A stretch of 17,175 bases of DNA from the NCBI GenBank assembly GCA_021768985.1, contig JAETTR010000010.1:1-17175 (forward strand). Direction: 5' to 3'. Positions 5,287-14,226 of the stretch are shown piece after piece. The notes under the pieces were generated by a model, which worked only from the letters and a program-made list of their open reading frames with translations, ran no database searches and had not been told where the DNA came from. Numbering within the stretch: the stretch's first letter is position 1; each line of letters opens with the position of its first letter. The position numbers and the translations under genes are program-made. The stretch comes from Bacillota bacterium (GTDB lineage: Bacteria; Bacillota; Clostridia; Christensenellales; Borkfalkiaceae).

Positions 5287-8200
5287 ATGAGGAAGCTGAA
5301 AGTCGCTTTGATTGCGGTTTTGGCGGTTCTGATGTGCGTCGGGCTGATCGCCTGCGGCGGGAAAAAACCCGAAGAACAGCAGCCGACCGACTACAAAGTC
5401 AGAAGAATCGAAATGAGCCAATCGTCTTTCACGTTGACGGACGCCGACGGCGAGGACGCTTGGAAGAGCAAGGTGCTCGATAAACTCGCGGCTCGGGTAC
5501 AGTACACCGATCCGGGCGGCAACGCACAATTAAAAGCAAGCGGACTTACGGTTGACAAGTCGGGCGTACAGCTCGGCTCTATCGGCGTGTACTCCGCAAC
5601 GGTTACGCCTACCGAACACAACGCCGACAATATGTCCGCGACGATCGAAATCAACATCGAGCACAACATCGTGGACGGCGTTTGCACGGAGGACGGCGCG
5701 ACGCTCACGACCGAAGAAATCGACATCGGGCTGACCTACAACGCGTTCCACACGGGCGATTCCACGCTGACCGCGAACGGCAGTACGGCGATCCGTCCGT
5801 TCGGCTCCATCATGGTGGACGGCAGCGAGGAGCGGGTCAAAACGCACACCGTCGGCAGACTCGAAAAGGGAATGACGATTACGGTGAAGGGCACCGCGGT
5901 TACGAATTACACCACGATGGGTGCGGAGGAAAAGGCTTACTTCTTCCCCATTCTCGGATTTGCCGACACTTCGATCGGCGAATATACGGGCGGCGCGGGC
6001 ACTTCCGTGATCGTGCGTAACGAGGGCTGGGTTCTGCTCGACGGAATCGGCGCGCCCCGTCTGCTTGCCGCGCTTGCGGGCAACGGCTCGGGCGGCGCGA
6101 ACGACACGGGCAACTACGGCTCGCACCCGAGCGACACGGGCAACAAGCCCCTGCCCGGCTATACCGATCACGGCGAAGGCACGCCCACGCTCGAACAGTG
6201 GCACGACTGGTACACTTACAGCACGGGCGAAACCTCGAACACGACGACCTATTTAACGGAACAGCACATCGAGCTTTCCTGGACTTACCGCGAGGACGGC
6301 ATTATCGAATTGACCACGGTCAACACGACCGATCCCGCCAACCCCACCAAGCTGATCGCGCGTACGAAGGTGCCCGATTCCGCGAAGGGGTATTACGACA
6401 CCATTCTCCACGGCGAGTACGTGGTCATGCACTTCGACGAAATCAGCACGCTTTCCACGAGAACGCTCGAAAGCGTTCAGTTTGACGGCATGGTGCAGAA
6501 CACGAAGAAGGTTTATCTCGAAAACGAGATGCTCGATCTGAACACGCTCGACGTGAAGATCACCACGAAGCAGGATACCACGCCCGTTTCCGACACGCAG
6601 TTCGACGTAGAGGCGAATATCGGCACGGCGGAAGAACCTCAATGGGTGTCGTTGAGCGAAACGCCGCTTTCGACGAACATGAAGGCGTTCCGCGTGACCC
6701 GCTCCATGGGCAATATCACAAAGACCGCGGACATTCCCGCCGAACAGTTTATCACGATCGCGAAGAACGCCGTAAACGAAGCGTACGCGCATACCGTGGA
6801 AATCGACGGCGTAGACTTTGCCAATAACGCGACGCTCGGACAGCTCTCGTTCGCTTCCGTTACGGAAGGGGATGCGACACTTGCCGTTCTCACTCTTTCG
6901 GGCGCGGCGAACACCTTGACCGACGCGCAGAAGGCGAAGCTTACGGGCGCGGCTTCCGATAAGTATATCGCGCTCCGGATCTGGGCGCGCGACGGCGTGG
7001 TCACCAAATTCAAGGCGGGCGCGGCCGTCACGGTAACGAGCGGTGCCGCCGCGGTTGCGGGCGCGTACGTGAACGTGACCGGGGACTATGCGGACGTCGT
7101 GCTTCCCGTCAACGCGGAAATCGCGGAAAAGGGCGTGACGCTTGCAGGGCTGACCGAGGACGGCGCGAACGTGCGCCTTGATCTTGAGGGACTCGATTGT
7201 CTCACCGTCACCACGCAGGTGACGAGCGACCGTCTGTATCTGGATAAGGGCGGAAACGTGACCGTCGTCTACAACCTCGGCGCGGAAGGGTACGCGGCGA
7301 TGAAAGAGAACATTGCCACCACCCAGCTGTACGCCAACTCGGCGAGCGTCCGGTTCCAGAACCTCGGAATCCGCAATGCGGAAACGACGGGAACGGGCAA
7401 GCTCGGCGAAATCGACGTCACGGTGACGCTGAACGAAGGGGCGGGCACGGTGACCGTCGTTTACGCGATTCCCAAATTTACCGTAACGAGCGTGAACAAG
7501 TTCGACTTGTCGCTCTTCGTCCGTTCGGGCAGCCAGATGGTGCGTCAGGCGACCGAAACGGTCTATTACGAAATGGCGTTTGCGGGCGACAACGGCGTCG
7601 GTCAGGCAGTGGGCGACAACGTGTACGTCGAATCGGACGGCACCGTTCTGTACGCGGTCGTGGCGACCGCCGCGAACGATATCGCTTCCGAAGGGATTCG
7701 CCGCGAAACGCTGAATCTCAACGTGAACAACGGTACGCTCGAGAGCGTGAACTTCATCAACCTCGGTTACCGTTACGTCAAGGGCGCGTTCATGTTCTAC
7801 GGGGTGATCCCCGAAGGCGCGGCGGAAGCGACGCTGACGACGTTCGGCACCCTCGACAACGACAAAGACACCGACTACGGTCACGTCGTCGTGATCAGAA
7901 TCGACACGACCAAGCTCGGCGTGAGCGCGGCTCCCTTCTACTTCGAGCTCAACGCGGATACGAGCGCCGCTCCCGCGTTCGTCTTAAAAGCGACCGACGA
8001 CAATAAGGTGGAAAAGAAGACGGTCGAGGCTTCCTCGCTCGGCGTGCTCGAGCTGATCACCGAAGCAAGCTGTCTTGAAAAGGGCTTCGCAAGCTATCCT
8101 TACAGCGAAGATGGCGAAGTGGTATTCTATGCGGGGCTTGCCGAAGTCGGCGGCGCGCATCATTTCGACGGCGACGTCTGCACCCTCTGCGGCGCGACGA

Positions 8201-10704
8201 AGGCGGATAAGGCGTTGGCGCAGACGGTTACCCTGAACGAAAACGAGTTCGTGCAGCTCAGCGGTATCTATTCCGCGGCGATTCAGAAAGAAATTTACAA
8301 CGGCGTTACCCTCCGCGTCAATGCGGGCGATAACTGGTACTGGATCCGTTCGGATTCGTATATCGCGAAGAACGACTACGGCTCGGGCATCGACGCCGAA
8401 GAAATCTGGCACTCCTTCGACGATCCCGAAGATCCCACGAACTACGCGCTCCGCACGCCGAACGGCAAGCTCAGCGGCGTGGACGGCGAGGAGATCAACG
8501 ATTCCCTCTTCAACGAGGCGAAGAGGAATGCGACGTTCAACTATTACGTCGGCTATGCGGACGGCGTGGTTACGATCGTTTCCGAATTGTATACGGGCGG
8601 GGAAACGAAGGCGGCTTACTTCGCTTTCGAGATCCGTATCAGCGGGGTTCACCGCACCGATATCTCCGTGGCGTTCGGTCTGGACGCGGCGACGGTTGCG
8701 GGCAACGCGCGGTACACGACGGGCAAGATCGTGAACAGCATGGTCGAAGAATTCGGCGAAACGGCGTTCACGTTGAAGGACGTAACGTGGAACGTAGGCG
8801 CAACGTATACGGTTTCCGCTCCCGCGAACGGCGCGGTTGCCGTCAAAGGCGAAGGCAGAGCGTTCGAGCTCGACGCGGCGCATAAGGCGGCGCTCGGCGC
8901 GGATGCGAAGTACACCCACTATATCGCGATCCCCGTGAAGTTCACGCAGGCGCTTGCAAGCGACGTGTTCGTTCGCGTCAGAGCGAACGGCTCCGTTCTC
9001 AAAGGCGCGCTTGCGGAAATCGACGGCGACACCGTTTACGCGGTCATTCCCACCGACGGTACGGTGACCGATTTCGTGCTCGATTTCGGAAGCCTTTCGG
9101 CGAACACCATGCAGTGCGATCTCGCGCTCGACCTTTCGGGCGTGTTGACGACGGAAACTACGAGCGTCGTAACGGGCTCGCCTAACCTGATTTCGGGCGG
9201 CGACGTACAGATCGTCTATACCGGCCTTACCGTGGCGGATACCGATGAACTCGAAGTGAACGGCGTTTCCGCGAAAAAGTCCGAGCTCGTCGCGGGCTAT
9301 GATTTCGGAAACGGAATCTCCGTGAAGAGCGTGAAGGCGGAAGGGAACACGTTTACCGTGGAACTCACCGTAGCGGCTCCCGATTTGACGCAACAGATTA
9401 CCGAATTTACGGTGAACTATAAGAAGAGCGGCGTGATTCAGGCGCAGAACAAGTTCGGCTACCTGCGTTTGCCTACCGCACCTGTTGCGGGCGACGCAAA
9501 GGTCAACGACACCGTTTACGCCAAGGCGGAAGGCAGCAAGCTGACCTTTGTCGTGGCGGGCGTGACGGCGGGAACGACCGAGCTCAGGCTCAACGCAAAC
9601 AACGGTAAGAACATCGGCAAAGATTATCTCACGCTGATTCAGCTTTACGATCTGTCCTTTAACGTCAGCAAGAACGGATTTGCATTCGCGGGGAATAACG
9701 TGCTCACCGAAAATACGGCGGTATCTTATTCCGAAATCAACGGCGTATATGTGGTGATGCTCGAGGTCGATCTTACGGCAATGAGAATCGGCGAGCGCAC
9801 GGCGTACGCGTTCGAGGTGCTTCCCGCGGCGATCGCCGGCAGCACGACGGTGTTCACCGTTTCTGCGAACAGACAGATTTCCGATCCCGGTCCGTTCATG
9901 ATCGGAGGCGACCGGAAAACGCTCGTCGAATCCTCCTGCGACAGCATCGGAGTCGTTGCGAACGTATACGATCGCACGGAGAGCTTCTATTACAACGTCA
10001 GCGTAAGCCCGTCGCACACGTGGGGCGACAAGGACGCGAACGGCCTGCGGGTTTGCTCCGTCTGCGGCGCGATCTTAAAGGGCGGCGCGGCGAGCGCGAC
10101 GACGATCGCAAACACCGTATTTGCGGGTGAAGAAGGTATCACGGCAAAAGGCGAGTTCTCCGTTTCGTTCTTTGTGAATCGGGCGACGTCCGACTGGGAT
10201 TCCATTGCGGTGAGAACGGTTTACGGCGGGTTCAACATTACTATGCCCAACCTGCAAATGAACGTGAACACCTTGCCCGAAACCGGCGTGGACGAGGAGA
10301 TTCAGGCTCTGGTCGACAAGCTCGGCAAAGCTACGAATCTGTTCCCTTCGTCCGGCGCGGTGATGGGAGACGGCATCGGTTGGGATTCGCTGATCAACGA
10401 CAGCGGCAGAAATAAGTATATCACCGTCACCGTCAGCAAGATGACGGGCGTCACCTATTTCAGAAACGGCGTAAAAGTCATTCAGTACGAAGCCGATCTG
10501 GCGATGGGCGGCGGCACGGTAGCCGATTTCGTAGAGCTGTTCCTGCTTTGCGCGGAGAAAGAGGGCGTGATCGTCGGTGCGAAACAGTTCGCGGGTCAGA
10601 TGGAGATCAGCAATATGATCTTGCAGACGAACGCGTTGAGCGAGGATCAGGCGAAGGCGAGATACGAGTTGTACGAAGCGGAAAAGGATTCGCTTCCCGA
10701 TTAA
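5287..10704 (+). CDS. Giant repeat-built surface lipoprotein
   Basis: The 1805-residue protein starts with basic residues, a hydrophobic core and the lipobox LIAC, predicting cleavage before Cys23 and lipid anchoring outside the membrane. I see no catalytic motif and no LPXTG or transmembrane anchor at the C-terminus (ends DSLPD). By eye the order is: Ig-like (about 35-125); a Cys-module relic (H126, C133); a beta-rich sandwich-like region E1 (140-390) with a Gly/Asn/Ser linker at 265-287; Ig-like (390-495); A1 (498-642); B1/C1 (643-925); Cys module D1 (C929, HH958-959, C965xxC968); E2 (971-1160); A2 (1165-1295); B2/C2 (1296-1548); D2 (C1551, H1577, C1590xxC1593); E3 (1596-1790). A-B-C-D-E therefore occurs twice. 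GGGGGGA precedes the ATG by 6 bases. A role in binding or adhesion is inference. The gene forms its own transcription unit, convergent with the DeoR gene. Confidence 0.93.
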   Translation: MRKLKVALIAVLAVLMCVGLIACGGKKPEEQQPTDYKVRRIEMSQSSFTLTDADGEDAWKSKVLDKLAARVQYTDPGGNAQLKASGLTVDKSGVQLGSIGVYSATVTPTEHNADNMSATIEINIEHNIVDGVCTEDGATLTTEEIDIGLTYNAFHTGDSTLTANGSTAIRPFGSIMVDGSEERVKTHTVGRLEKGMTITVKGTAVTNYTTMGAEEKAYFFPILGFADTSIGEYTGGAGTSVIVRNEGWVLLDGIGAPRLLAALAGNGSGGANDTGNYGSHPSDTGNKPLPGYTDHGEGTPTLEQWHDWYTYSTGETSNTTTYLTEQHIELSWTYREDGIIELTTVNTTDPANPTKLIARTKVPDSAKGYYDTILHGEYVVMHFDEISTLSTRTLESVQFDGMVQNTKKVYLENEMLDLNTLDVKITTKQDTTPVSDTQFDVEANIGTAEEPQWVSLSETPLSTNMKAFRVTRSMGNITKTADIPAEQFITIAKNAVNEAYAHTVEIDGVDFANNATLGQLSFASVTEGDATLAVLTLSGAANTLTDAQKAKLTGAASDKYIALRIWARDGVVTKFKAGAAVTVTSGAAAVAGAYVNVTGDYADVVLPVNAEIAEKGVTLAGLTEDGANVRLDLEGLDCLTVTTQVTSDRLYLDKGGNVTVVYNLGAEGYAAMKENIATTQLYANSASVRFQNLGIRNAETTGTGKLGEIDVTVTLNEGAGTVTVVYAIPKFTVTSVNKFDLSLFVRSGSQMVRQATETVYYEMAFAGDNGVGQAVGDNVYVESDGTVLYAVVATAANDIASEGIRRETLNLNVNNGTLESVNFINLGYRYVKGAFMFYGVIPEGAAEATLTTFGTLDNDKDTDYGHVVVIRIDTTKLGVSAAPFYFELNADTSAAPAFVLKATDDNKVEKKTVEASSLGVLELITEASCLEKGFASYPYSEDGEVVFYAGLAEVGGAHHFDGDVCTLCGATKADKALAQTVTLNENEFVQLSGIYSAAIQKEIYNGVTLRVNAGDNWYWIRSDSYIAKNDYGSGIDAEEIWHSFDDPEDPTNYALRTPNGKLSGVDGEEINDSLFNEAKRNATFNYYVGYADGVVTIVSELYTGGETKAAYFAFEIRISGVHRTDISVAFGLDAATVAGNARYTTGKIVNSMVEEFGETAFTLKDVTWNVGATYTVSAPANGAVAVKGEGRAFELDAAHKAALGADAKYTHYIAIPVKFTQALASDVFVRVRANGSVLKGALAEIDGDTVYAVIPTDGTVTDFVLDFGSLSANTMQCDLALDLSGVLTTETTSVVTGSPNLISGGDVQIVYTGLTVADTDELEVNGVSAKKSELVAGYDFGNGISVKSVKAEGNTFTVELTVAAPDLTQQITEFTVNYKKSGVIQAQNKFGYLRLPTAPVAGDAKVNDTVYAKAEGSKLTFVVAGVTAGTTELRLNANNGKNIGKDYLTLIQLYDLSFNVSKNGFAFAGNNVLTENTAVSYSEINGVYVVMLEVDLTAMRIGERTAYAFEVLPAAIAGSTTVFTVSANRQISDPGPFMIGGDRKTLVESSCDSIGVVANVYDRTESFYYNVSVSPSHTWGDKDANGLRVCSVCGAILKGGAASATTIANTVFAGEEGITAKGEFSVSFFVNRATSDWDSIAVRTVYGGFNITMPNLQMNVNTLPETGVDEEIQALVDKLGKATNLFPSSGAVMGDGIGWDSLINDSGRNKYITVTVSKMTGVTYFRNGVKVIQYEADLAMGGGTVADFVELFLLCAEKEGVIVGAKQFAGQMEISNMILQTNALSEDQAKARYELYEAEKDSLPD
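6778..8766 (+). repeat. Protein-level super-repeat, copy 1 (modules A1-E2)
   Basis: Residues about 498-1160 of the lipoprotein. Marker motifs matched in copy 2 are DKYIAL (559-563), LDLEGL just before 640, GGNVTVVY, GDNVYVESDG, ASCLEKG (C929) and CTLCGA (965-970). The match is at protein level and degenerate; the DNA itself is diverged, so the duplication is old. Boundaries are approximate. Confidence 0.55.
8779..10656 (+). repeat. Protein-level super-repeat, copy 2 (modules A2-E3)
   Basis: Residues about 1165-1790 of the lipoprotein. Counterparts of copy 1 are THYIAI (1210-1215), LALDLSGV, GGDVQIVY, NDTVYAKAEG, SSCDSIG (C1551) and CSVCGA (1590-1595). The offset from copy 1 is 652 residues at module A and 625 at the Cys pair, so the copies differ by small insertions and deletions. 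E3 ends with ITVTVSKMTGVTYFRNG, a pattern like strands of a concanavalin/LamG-type fold. Confidence 0.55.
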
Positions 10705-10716
10705 AAAAGAAGAATC

Positions 10717-10751
10717 AAAAAGGACTTGCGGAATTCCGCAAGTCCTTTTTT
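10717..10751. terminator. Bidirectional terminator between convergent genes
   Basis: A perfect palindrome whose GC part AGGACTTGCGG pairs with CCGCAAGTCCT around AATT. It is flanked by five A on the left and six T on the right, so a T run follows the stem on either strand. It lies 12 bases after the lipoprotein stop and just beyond the stop of the DeoR gene, and serves both. Confidence 0.93.
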
Positions 10752-10754
10752 GCT

Positions 10755-11498
10755 TTAACAGATTACGGGCAGATCGCCGAGCGCCGCGCGGCGCTCGTCG
10801 GGCAGACAGTCGAAAATCACTTTGTCGAAATCGGCAAGCTCGCGGAAGAGGTAGGGGGCGGGTGCGTCGAATTTCGTATGGTCGGCGATCAGAATGCGCA
10901 CGTCCGACCGCTCGAAAACCGTCCGCTTTAATTCCCGCTGTTCCATCGAAGTTTCGAACGCGCCCTTCTCGCGAATGCCCGCGCAGGAGGTCAGCATCAG
11001 ATCGAAGCGGAAATCCCGCAACAGATTGTTTGCCCAGCTTCCCGCCACCGAAGCGCCCGTTCGCGAGACCCGCCCGCCCGAGAGCACGAGATTGATCCCG
11101 CGCACCTTCGACAACCGCAACGCCGTTTGTAGACTATTCGTGATCACCGTTTTTTCGGCAAGGTCGAGCCGTTGCGCCAGCGCGAGCACGGTGGAGGAGC
11201 TGTCCAGAAACACCGTGTTGAAATTTGCGGGAACCTCGGCGAGCGCGTTGGCGGCGGCGCGCTCTTTTTCGCGCGCGTTTTCAGTCATGCGCACGAAGAT
11301 GGATATTTCGTCCGCCGCTTCGAGGAGGACCGCCCCGCCGTGGTTGCGTTTTAACAGCCCCAGATCCTGCATTTCTTTCAGATCGCGGCGCACCGTAGCT
11401 TCGCTCACGTACAGCTTTGCGGCGATCGCCTTGACCGCCGCGCTCTTTTCCTTGCGCAATAGCTCCAAAATTGCTTCCTGTCGTTCGTTACCAAGCAT
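10755..11498 (-). CDS. DeoR-family transcriptional regulator, probable rha regulator
   Basis: The 247-residue length is typical of DeoR/GlpR sugar repressors. Residues about 5-56 form the winged HTH, including VKAIAAKLYVSEATVRRDLKEM and the hallmark KRNHGGA wing. Residues about 75-230 are the sugar-phosphate sensor domain, with FLDSSST, VITNS, LSGGRV and ILIADHTKFD. Family members usually repress a neighbouring sugar operon and are released by a phosphorylated intermediate. This gene is divergent from rhaB with 122 bp between them, so it probably controls rhaBAD and itself (inference). The effector could be rhamnulose 1-phosphate or another pathway metabolite; the sequence does not say. Its Shine-Dalgarno is weak (GGA about 9 bases before ATG), suggesting low expression. 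Confidence 0.92.
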   Translation of the reverse strand: MLGNERQEAILELLRKEKSAAVKAIAAKLYVSEATVRRDLKEMQDLGLLKRNHGGAVLLEAADEISIFVRMTENAREKERAAANALAEVPANFNTVFLDSSSTVLALAQRLDLAEKTVITNSLQTALRLSKVRGINLVLSGGRVSRTGASVAGSWANNLLRDFRFDLMLTSCAGIREKGAFETSMEQRELKRTVFERSDVRILIADHTKFDAPAPYLFRELADFDKVIFDCLPDERRAALGDLPVIC

Positions 11499-11530
11499 AT
11501 TCTTGTCCGTTTATGATTGAATTTGCTTAT

Positions 11531-11559
11531 ATTATGGCACAAAAATGATTGTTTGTCAA
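11531..11559 (-). promoter_or_regulatory. Promoter of the DeoR-family gene
   Basis: On the minus strand a perfect TTGACA (11554-11559) and CATAAT (11531-11536) are spaced by 17 bp, about 32 bases before the start codon. It diverges from the rhaB promoter; the two -35 boxes are 15 bp apart. Confidence 0.82.
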
Positions 11560-11582
11560 CTTTTCGAAAACATATAGACAAA
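11552..11582. promoter_or_regulatory. Candidate operator between the deoR and rhaB promoters
   Basis: TTTGTC (11552-11557) and GACAAA (11577-11582) are inverted across 19 bp, with the palindrome TTTTCGAAAA (11561-11570) between them. One arm lies on each of the two divergent -35 boxes, so a bound regulator could block both genes. Part of the symmetry is expected because opposed -35 boxes resemble each other, so this is only a candidate. Confidence 0.45.
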
Positions 11583-11603
11583 TTCGGCGGTATGTGGTAA
11601 GAT
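11575..11603 (+). promoter_or_regulatory. Promoter of the rhaBAD cluster
   Basis: TAGACA (11575-11580) and TAAGAT (11598-11603) are spaced by 17 bp. The -10 box matches only 4 of 6 consensus bases. The predicted transcript would start around 11610, very close to the rhaB ribosome binding site, so the leader would be short. Confidence 0.6.
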
Positions 11604-11620
11604 AAACGCGGAGGAAAAAG

Positions 11621-12982
11621 ATGGATAGATTTTTGGCGGTCGATATCGGCGCGTCGTCCGGGAGGCACATCCTCGGCAGTTTGCAAGACGGAAAGCTCGT
11701 ACTCGAAGAGATTTACCGCTTTCCCAATCTTCCGCAGCGGGCGGGAGACAGGTTGACATGGAACGCAGAGCGGCTGTTCGGGGAAGTGCTGAACGGGTTG
11801 AAACGGGCGAAGGAGCTCGGCAAAATTCCCCGCACCGTGGGAATCGACACCTGGGGAGTAGATTATGCGCTCGTCGACAAAGCGGGAAACCTCGTGGGCG
11901 ACGTGGTCAGTTACCGCGATTTGCGCACCGAAGCCGCCGTGCCCGAGGTGCACGCGCGCGTTCCGTTCGAAACGCTGTACGAAAAGACGGGCATTCAGTT
12001 CCAGACGTTCAATACGATTTATCAGCTGTGGTGCGATAAAAAGACGGGCAAGCTCGGCAAGGCGGATGCCATGCTCATGCTGCCCGACTGGCTGCATTTC
12101 AAGCTGACGGGCAAAAAGAGCCGCGAATATACGAACGCGACGACGACGGGAATGATAAACGCGCATACCCGCGCGTGGGATCGGGAGATCGTCAGAGAGC
12201 TCGGGTATCCCGAAACGCTGTTCCCCGAACCGACCGCACCCGGTACGAAGCTGGGCGGATTCTCCGCGGAGAGCGCAACCCTCGTCGGCTATTCGGCGGA
12301 GGTCGTCCTTCCCGCCACGCACGATACGGCGAGCGCGGTGGTCGCCGCGCCCTTCGGCGGACTGTTTATTTCGAGCGGAACGTGGTCGTTGCTCGGCGCG
12401 GAGCGGAACGAACCGGACACGGGCGAGATCTGCCGCCGCTTCAACTATTCCAACGAGGGAACGCCCACGGGCGTGCGCCTGTTGAAAAACATTATGGGCT
12501 TGTGGATGATTCAGCAGATCCGTCACGAAACGGGCGACGCCTATTCGTTTGCCCAGCTCGAACAGATGGCGCGCAATTCCGTCAATGGGTACACCGTGAA
12601 TGTGGACGACGTGCGCTTCCTTTCCCCCGCGAGCATGCGGAAAGAGGTGGAAGCCGCCGTCGGAAAAGAGCTGGAAACGGGAGAAGCCGCGTACTGCGTG
12701 CTCAATTCCCTCGCCCTCTGTTACGCGAAGGCGGTGCAGGAGTTCGAAACGATCACGGGCGAACGGTACCCCTTCATCAACATTATCGGCGGGGGATGCA
12801 AGAATCAACTTTTAAACGAACTTACCGCGAAAGCGACGGGAAAGAAAATCTTTACGGGACCTGTGGAGGCGACGGCGATCGGCAACCTCGTCGTGCAAAT
12901 GGTTTCGGCGGGCGTATTCGAAAGCGTTGCGGCGGCGAGAGAAATTATCAAAAAATCTTTTGAAACGGGAGTAGTGGAATGA
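11621..12982 (+). CDS. rhaB: Rhamnulokinase RhaB
   Basis: This FGGY-family kinase phosphorylates L-rhamnulose with ATP to L-rhamnulose 1-phosphate. The 453-residue length is in the family range, slightly shorter than E. coli RhaB. The N-terminal ATPase fold starts with AVDIGASSGR (6-15); GIDTWGVDYAL, VSYRD, PDWLHFKLTG, THDTASAV (233-240), SSGTWSLLG and the C-terminal IGGGCKN..LLNELTAKATG follow. Asp235 aligns with the catalytic Asp237 of E. coli RhaB (from memory). GGAGG lies 6 bases before the ATG. The stop overlaps the rhaA start in ATGA, so translation is coupled. Context with rhaA and rhaD rules out other FGGY kinases. Confidence 0.96.
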   Translation: MDRFLAVDIGASSGRHILGSLQDGKLVLEEIYRFPNLPQRAGDRLTWNAERLFGEVLNGLKRAKELGKIPRTVGIDTWGVDYALVDKAGNLVGDVVSYRDLRTEAAVPEVHARVPFETLYEKTGIQFQTFNTIYQLWCDKKTGKLGKADAMLMLPDWLHFKLTGKKSREYTNATTTGMINAHTRAWDREIVRELGYPETLFPEPTAPGTKLGGFSAESATLVGYSAEVVLPATHDTASAVVAAPFGGLFISSGTWSLLGAERNEPDTGEICRRFNYSNEGTPTGVRLLKNIMGLWMIQQIRHETGDAYSFAQLEQMARNSVNGYTVNVDDVRFLSPASMRKEVEAAVGKELETGEAAYCVLNSLALCYAKAVQEFETITGERYPFINIIGGGCKNQLLNELTAKATGKKIFTGPVEATAIGNLVVQMVSAGVFESVAAAREIIKKSFETGVVE

Positions 12983-14226
12983 ATCAGAGATTCGAAAGTG
13001 CAAAACAACTGTATGCAAACGCGGGCGTGGACGCGGAAGCGGCGTTAAAGACGCTTGCCGAGATCCCCGTGTCGGTGCACTGCTGGCAGGGCGACGACGT
13101 GCTCGGGCTCGAAGGGGCGACGTCGCTGTCGGGCGGAATTCAGACGACGGGGAATTATCCCGCGCGGGCGAGAAATTTCGAGGAGCTGAAAGCCGATCTG
13201 CACTTGGCGTTTTCCGAAATGCCGGGTAAAAAACGGCTGAACCTGCACGCAAATTACGCGATTCTGGGCGACGAGCTCGGCAAGATCGACCGCGACGAAT
13301 ACCGCCCCGAACACTTTGCGCCCTGGGTGGCGTTCGCCAAGGAAGAGGGGCTCGACGGAATCGACTTTAACCCCACCTTTTTCGCGCACCCCAAAATGAA
13401 GGACGGGCTTACCCTCTCTTCGCCCGACGAAGAGATCCGCAAATTCTGGGTGCGCCATGGCAAGGCTTGCCTGAAAATCGCCGCGTACCTCGGCAAAGAA
13501 TTCGGCAAACCCTGTCTTGTGAACATTTGGATTCCCGACGGGTTCAAGGACGTTCCCGCCGACCGGCTTTCACCGCGTCTGCGCCTGAAAAAATCGCTCG
13601 ACGAAATGCTCGAGGGCTACGATAAAAAGTGGGTGATCCCCGCCGTGGAGAGCAAAGTGTTCGGCATCGGCGTGGAGAGCTACACCGTGGGAAGCAACGA
13701 ATTCTATCAGAACTACGCGGCGACGCGCGGCATCTGCTGTCTGCTGGACAACGGGCACTATCACCCGCTCGAATACGTGAGCGACAAGATTCCCGCACTT
13801 CTGGCGTTTTACGACAAGGTCGCGCTGCACGTCTCCCGCGGAGTGCGTTGGGATTCCGATCACGTCGTCGTGTTCGAGGACGAGCTGAAGGAGATCGCGA
13901 AGGAGGTCGTGCGGAACGGCGGCACGGACAGAGTGATGATCGCGCTCGACTATTTCGACGCGAGCATCAACCGCATTTCTGCCTGGGTCACCGGTCAGCG
14001 TTCCATGCAAAAGGCGCTGTTGTACGCGTTGCTGCTCCCCAACGGCAAGCTGAAAGAATTGCAGGAGAAGGGGGATTTCACGCAGCTCATGTTCTTGCAG
14101 GAACAGGTGAAGCTGTTGCCCCTCGGCGATATCTGGAGCGAATATCTCGCGCGGCAGAAGGTCTGCGAAAATTACTATGAAAAAATTATGACATACGAAG
14201 CGAAAGTATTAAAGGAGAGAGTATGA
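12979..14226 (+). CDS. rhaA: L-rhamnose isomerase RhaA
   Basis: RhaA interconverts L-rhamnose and L-rhamnulose, the entry step of the pathway, using divalent metal (Mn or Co) in a TIM barrel. The 415-residue length is standard. Clear family segments are SVHCWQGDDVLG, LNLHANYAI, DGIDFNPTFFAHP, VNIWIPDG, AVESKVFGIGVESYTVGS, LDNGHYHP, HVSRGVRWDSDHV and ALDYFDASINRI. Glu224, Asp257, His284, Asp292 and Asp324 fall at a constant offset of 10 from the E. coli residues I recall as metal ligands or active-site acids (234, 267, 294, 302, 334), so the site appears intact. GGGAG is 7 bases upstream. It overlaps rhaB and rhaD by 4 bases each, as ATGA. Confidence 0.97.
   Translation: MNQRFESAKQLYANAGVDAEAALKTLAEIPVSVHCWQGDDVLGLEGATSLSGGIQTTGNYPARARNFEELKADLHLAFSEMPGKKRLNLHANYAILGDELGKIDRDEYRPEHFAPWVAFAKEEGLDGIDFNPTFFAHPKMKDGLTLSSPDEEIRKFWVRHGKACLKIAAYLGKEFGKPCLVNIWIPDGFKDVPADRLSPRLRLKKSLDEMLEGYDKKWVIPAVESKVFGIGVESYTVGSNEFYQNYAATRGICCLLDNGHYHPLEYVSDKIPALLAFYDKVALHVSRGVRWDSDHVVVFEDELKEIAKEVVRNGGTDRVMIALDYFDASINRISAWVTGQRSMQKALLYALLLPNGKLKELQEKGDFTQLMFLQEQVKLLPLGDIWSEYLARQKVCENYYEKIMTYEAKVLKERV

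Noticed and set aside
6253..7884. 543-codon minus-strand frame inside the lipoprotein gene
   Set aside because: Composition is Arg/His/Val-rich without domains; it mirrors the codon bias of the plus strand.
7984..10017. 677-codon minus-strand frame inside the lipoprotein gene
   Set aside because: Same reason; no ribosome binding site and no recognisable motif.
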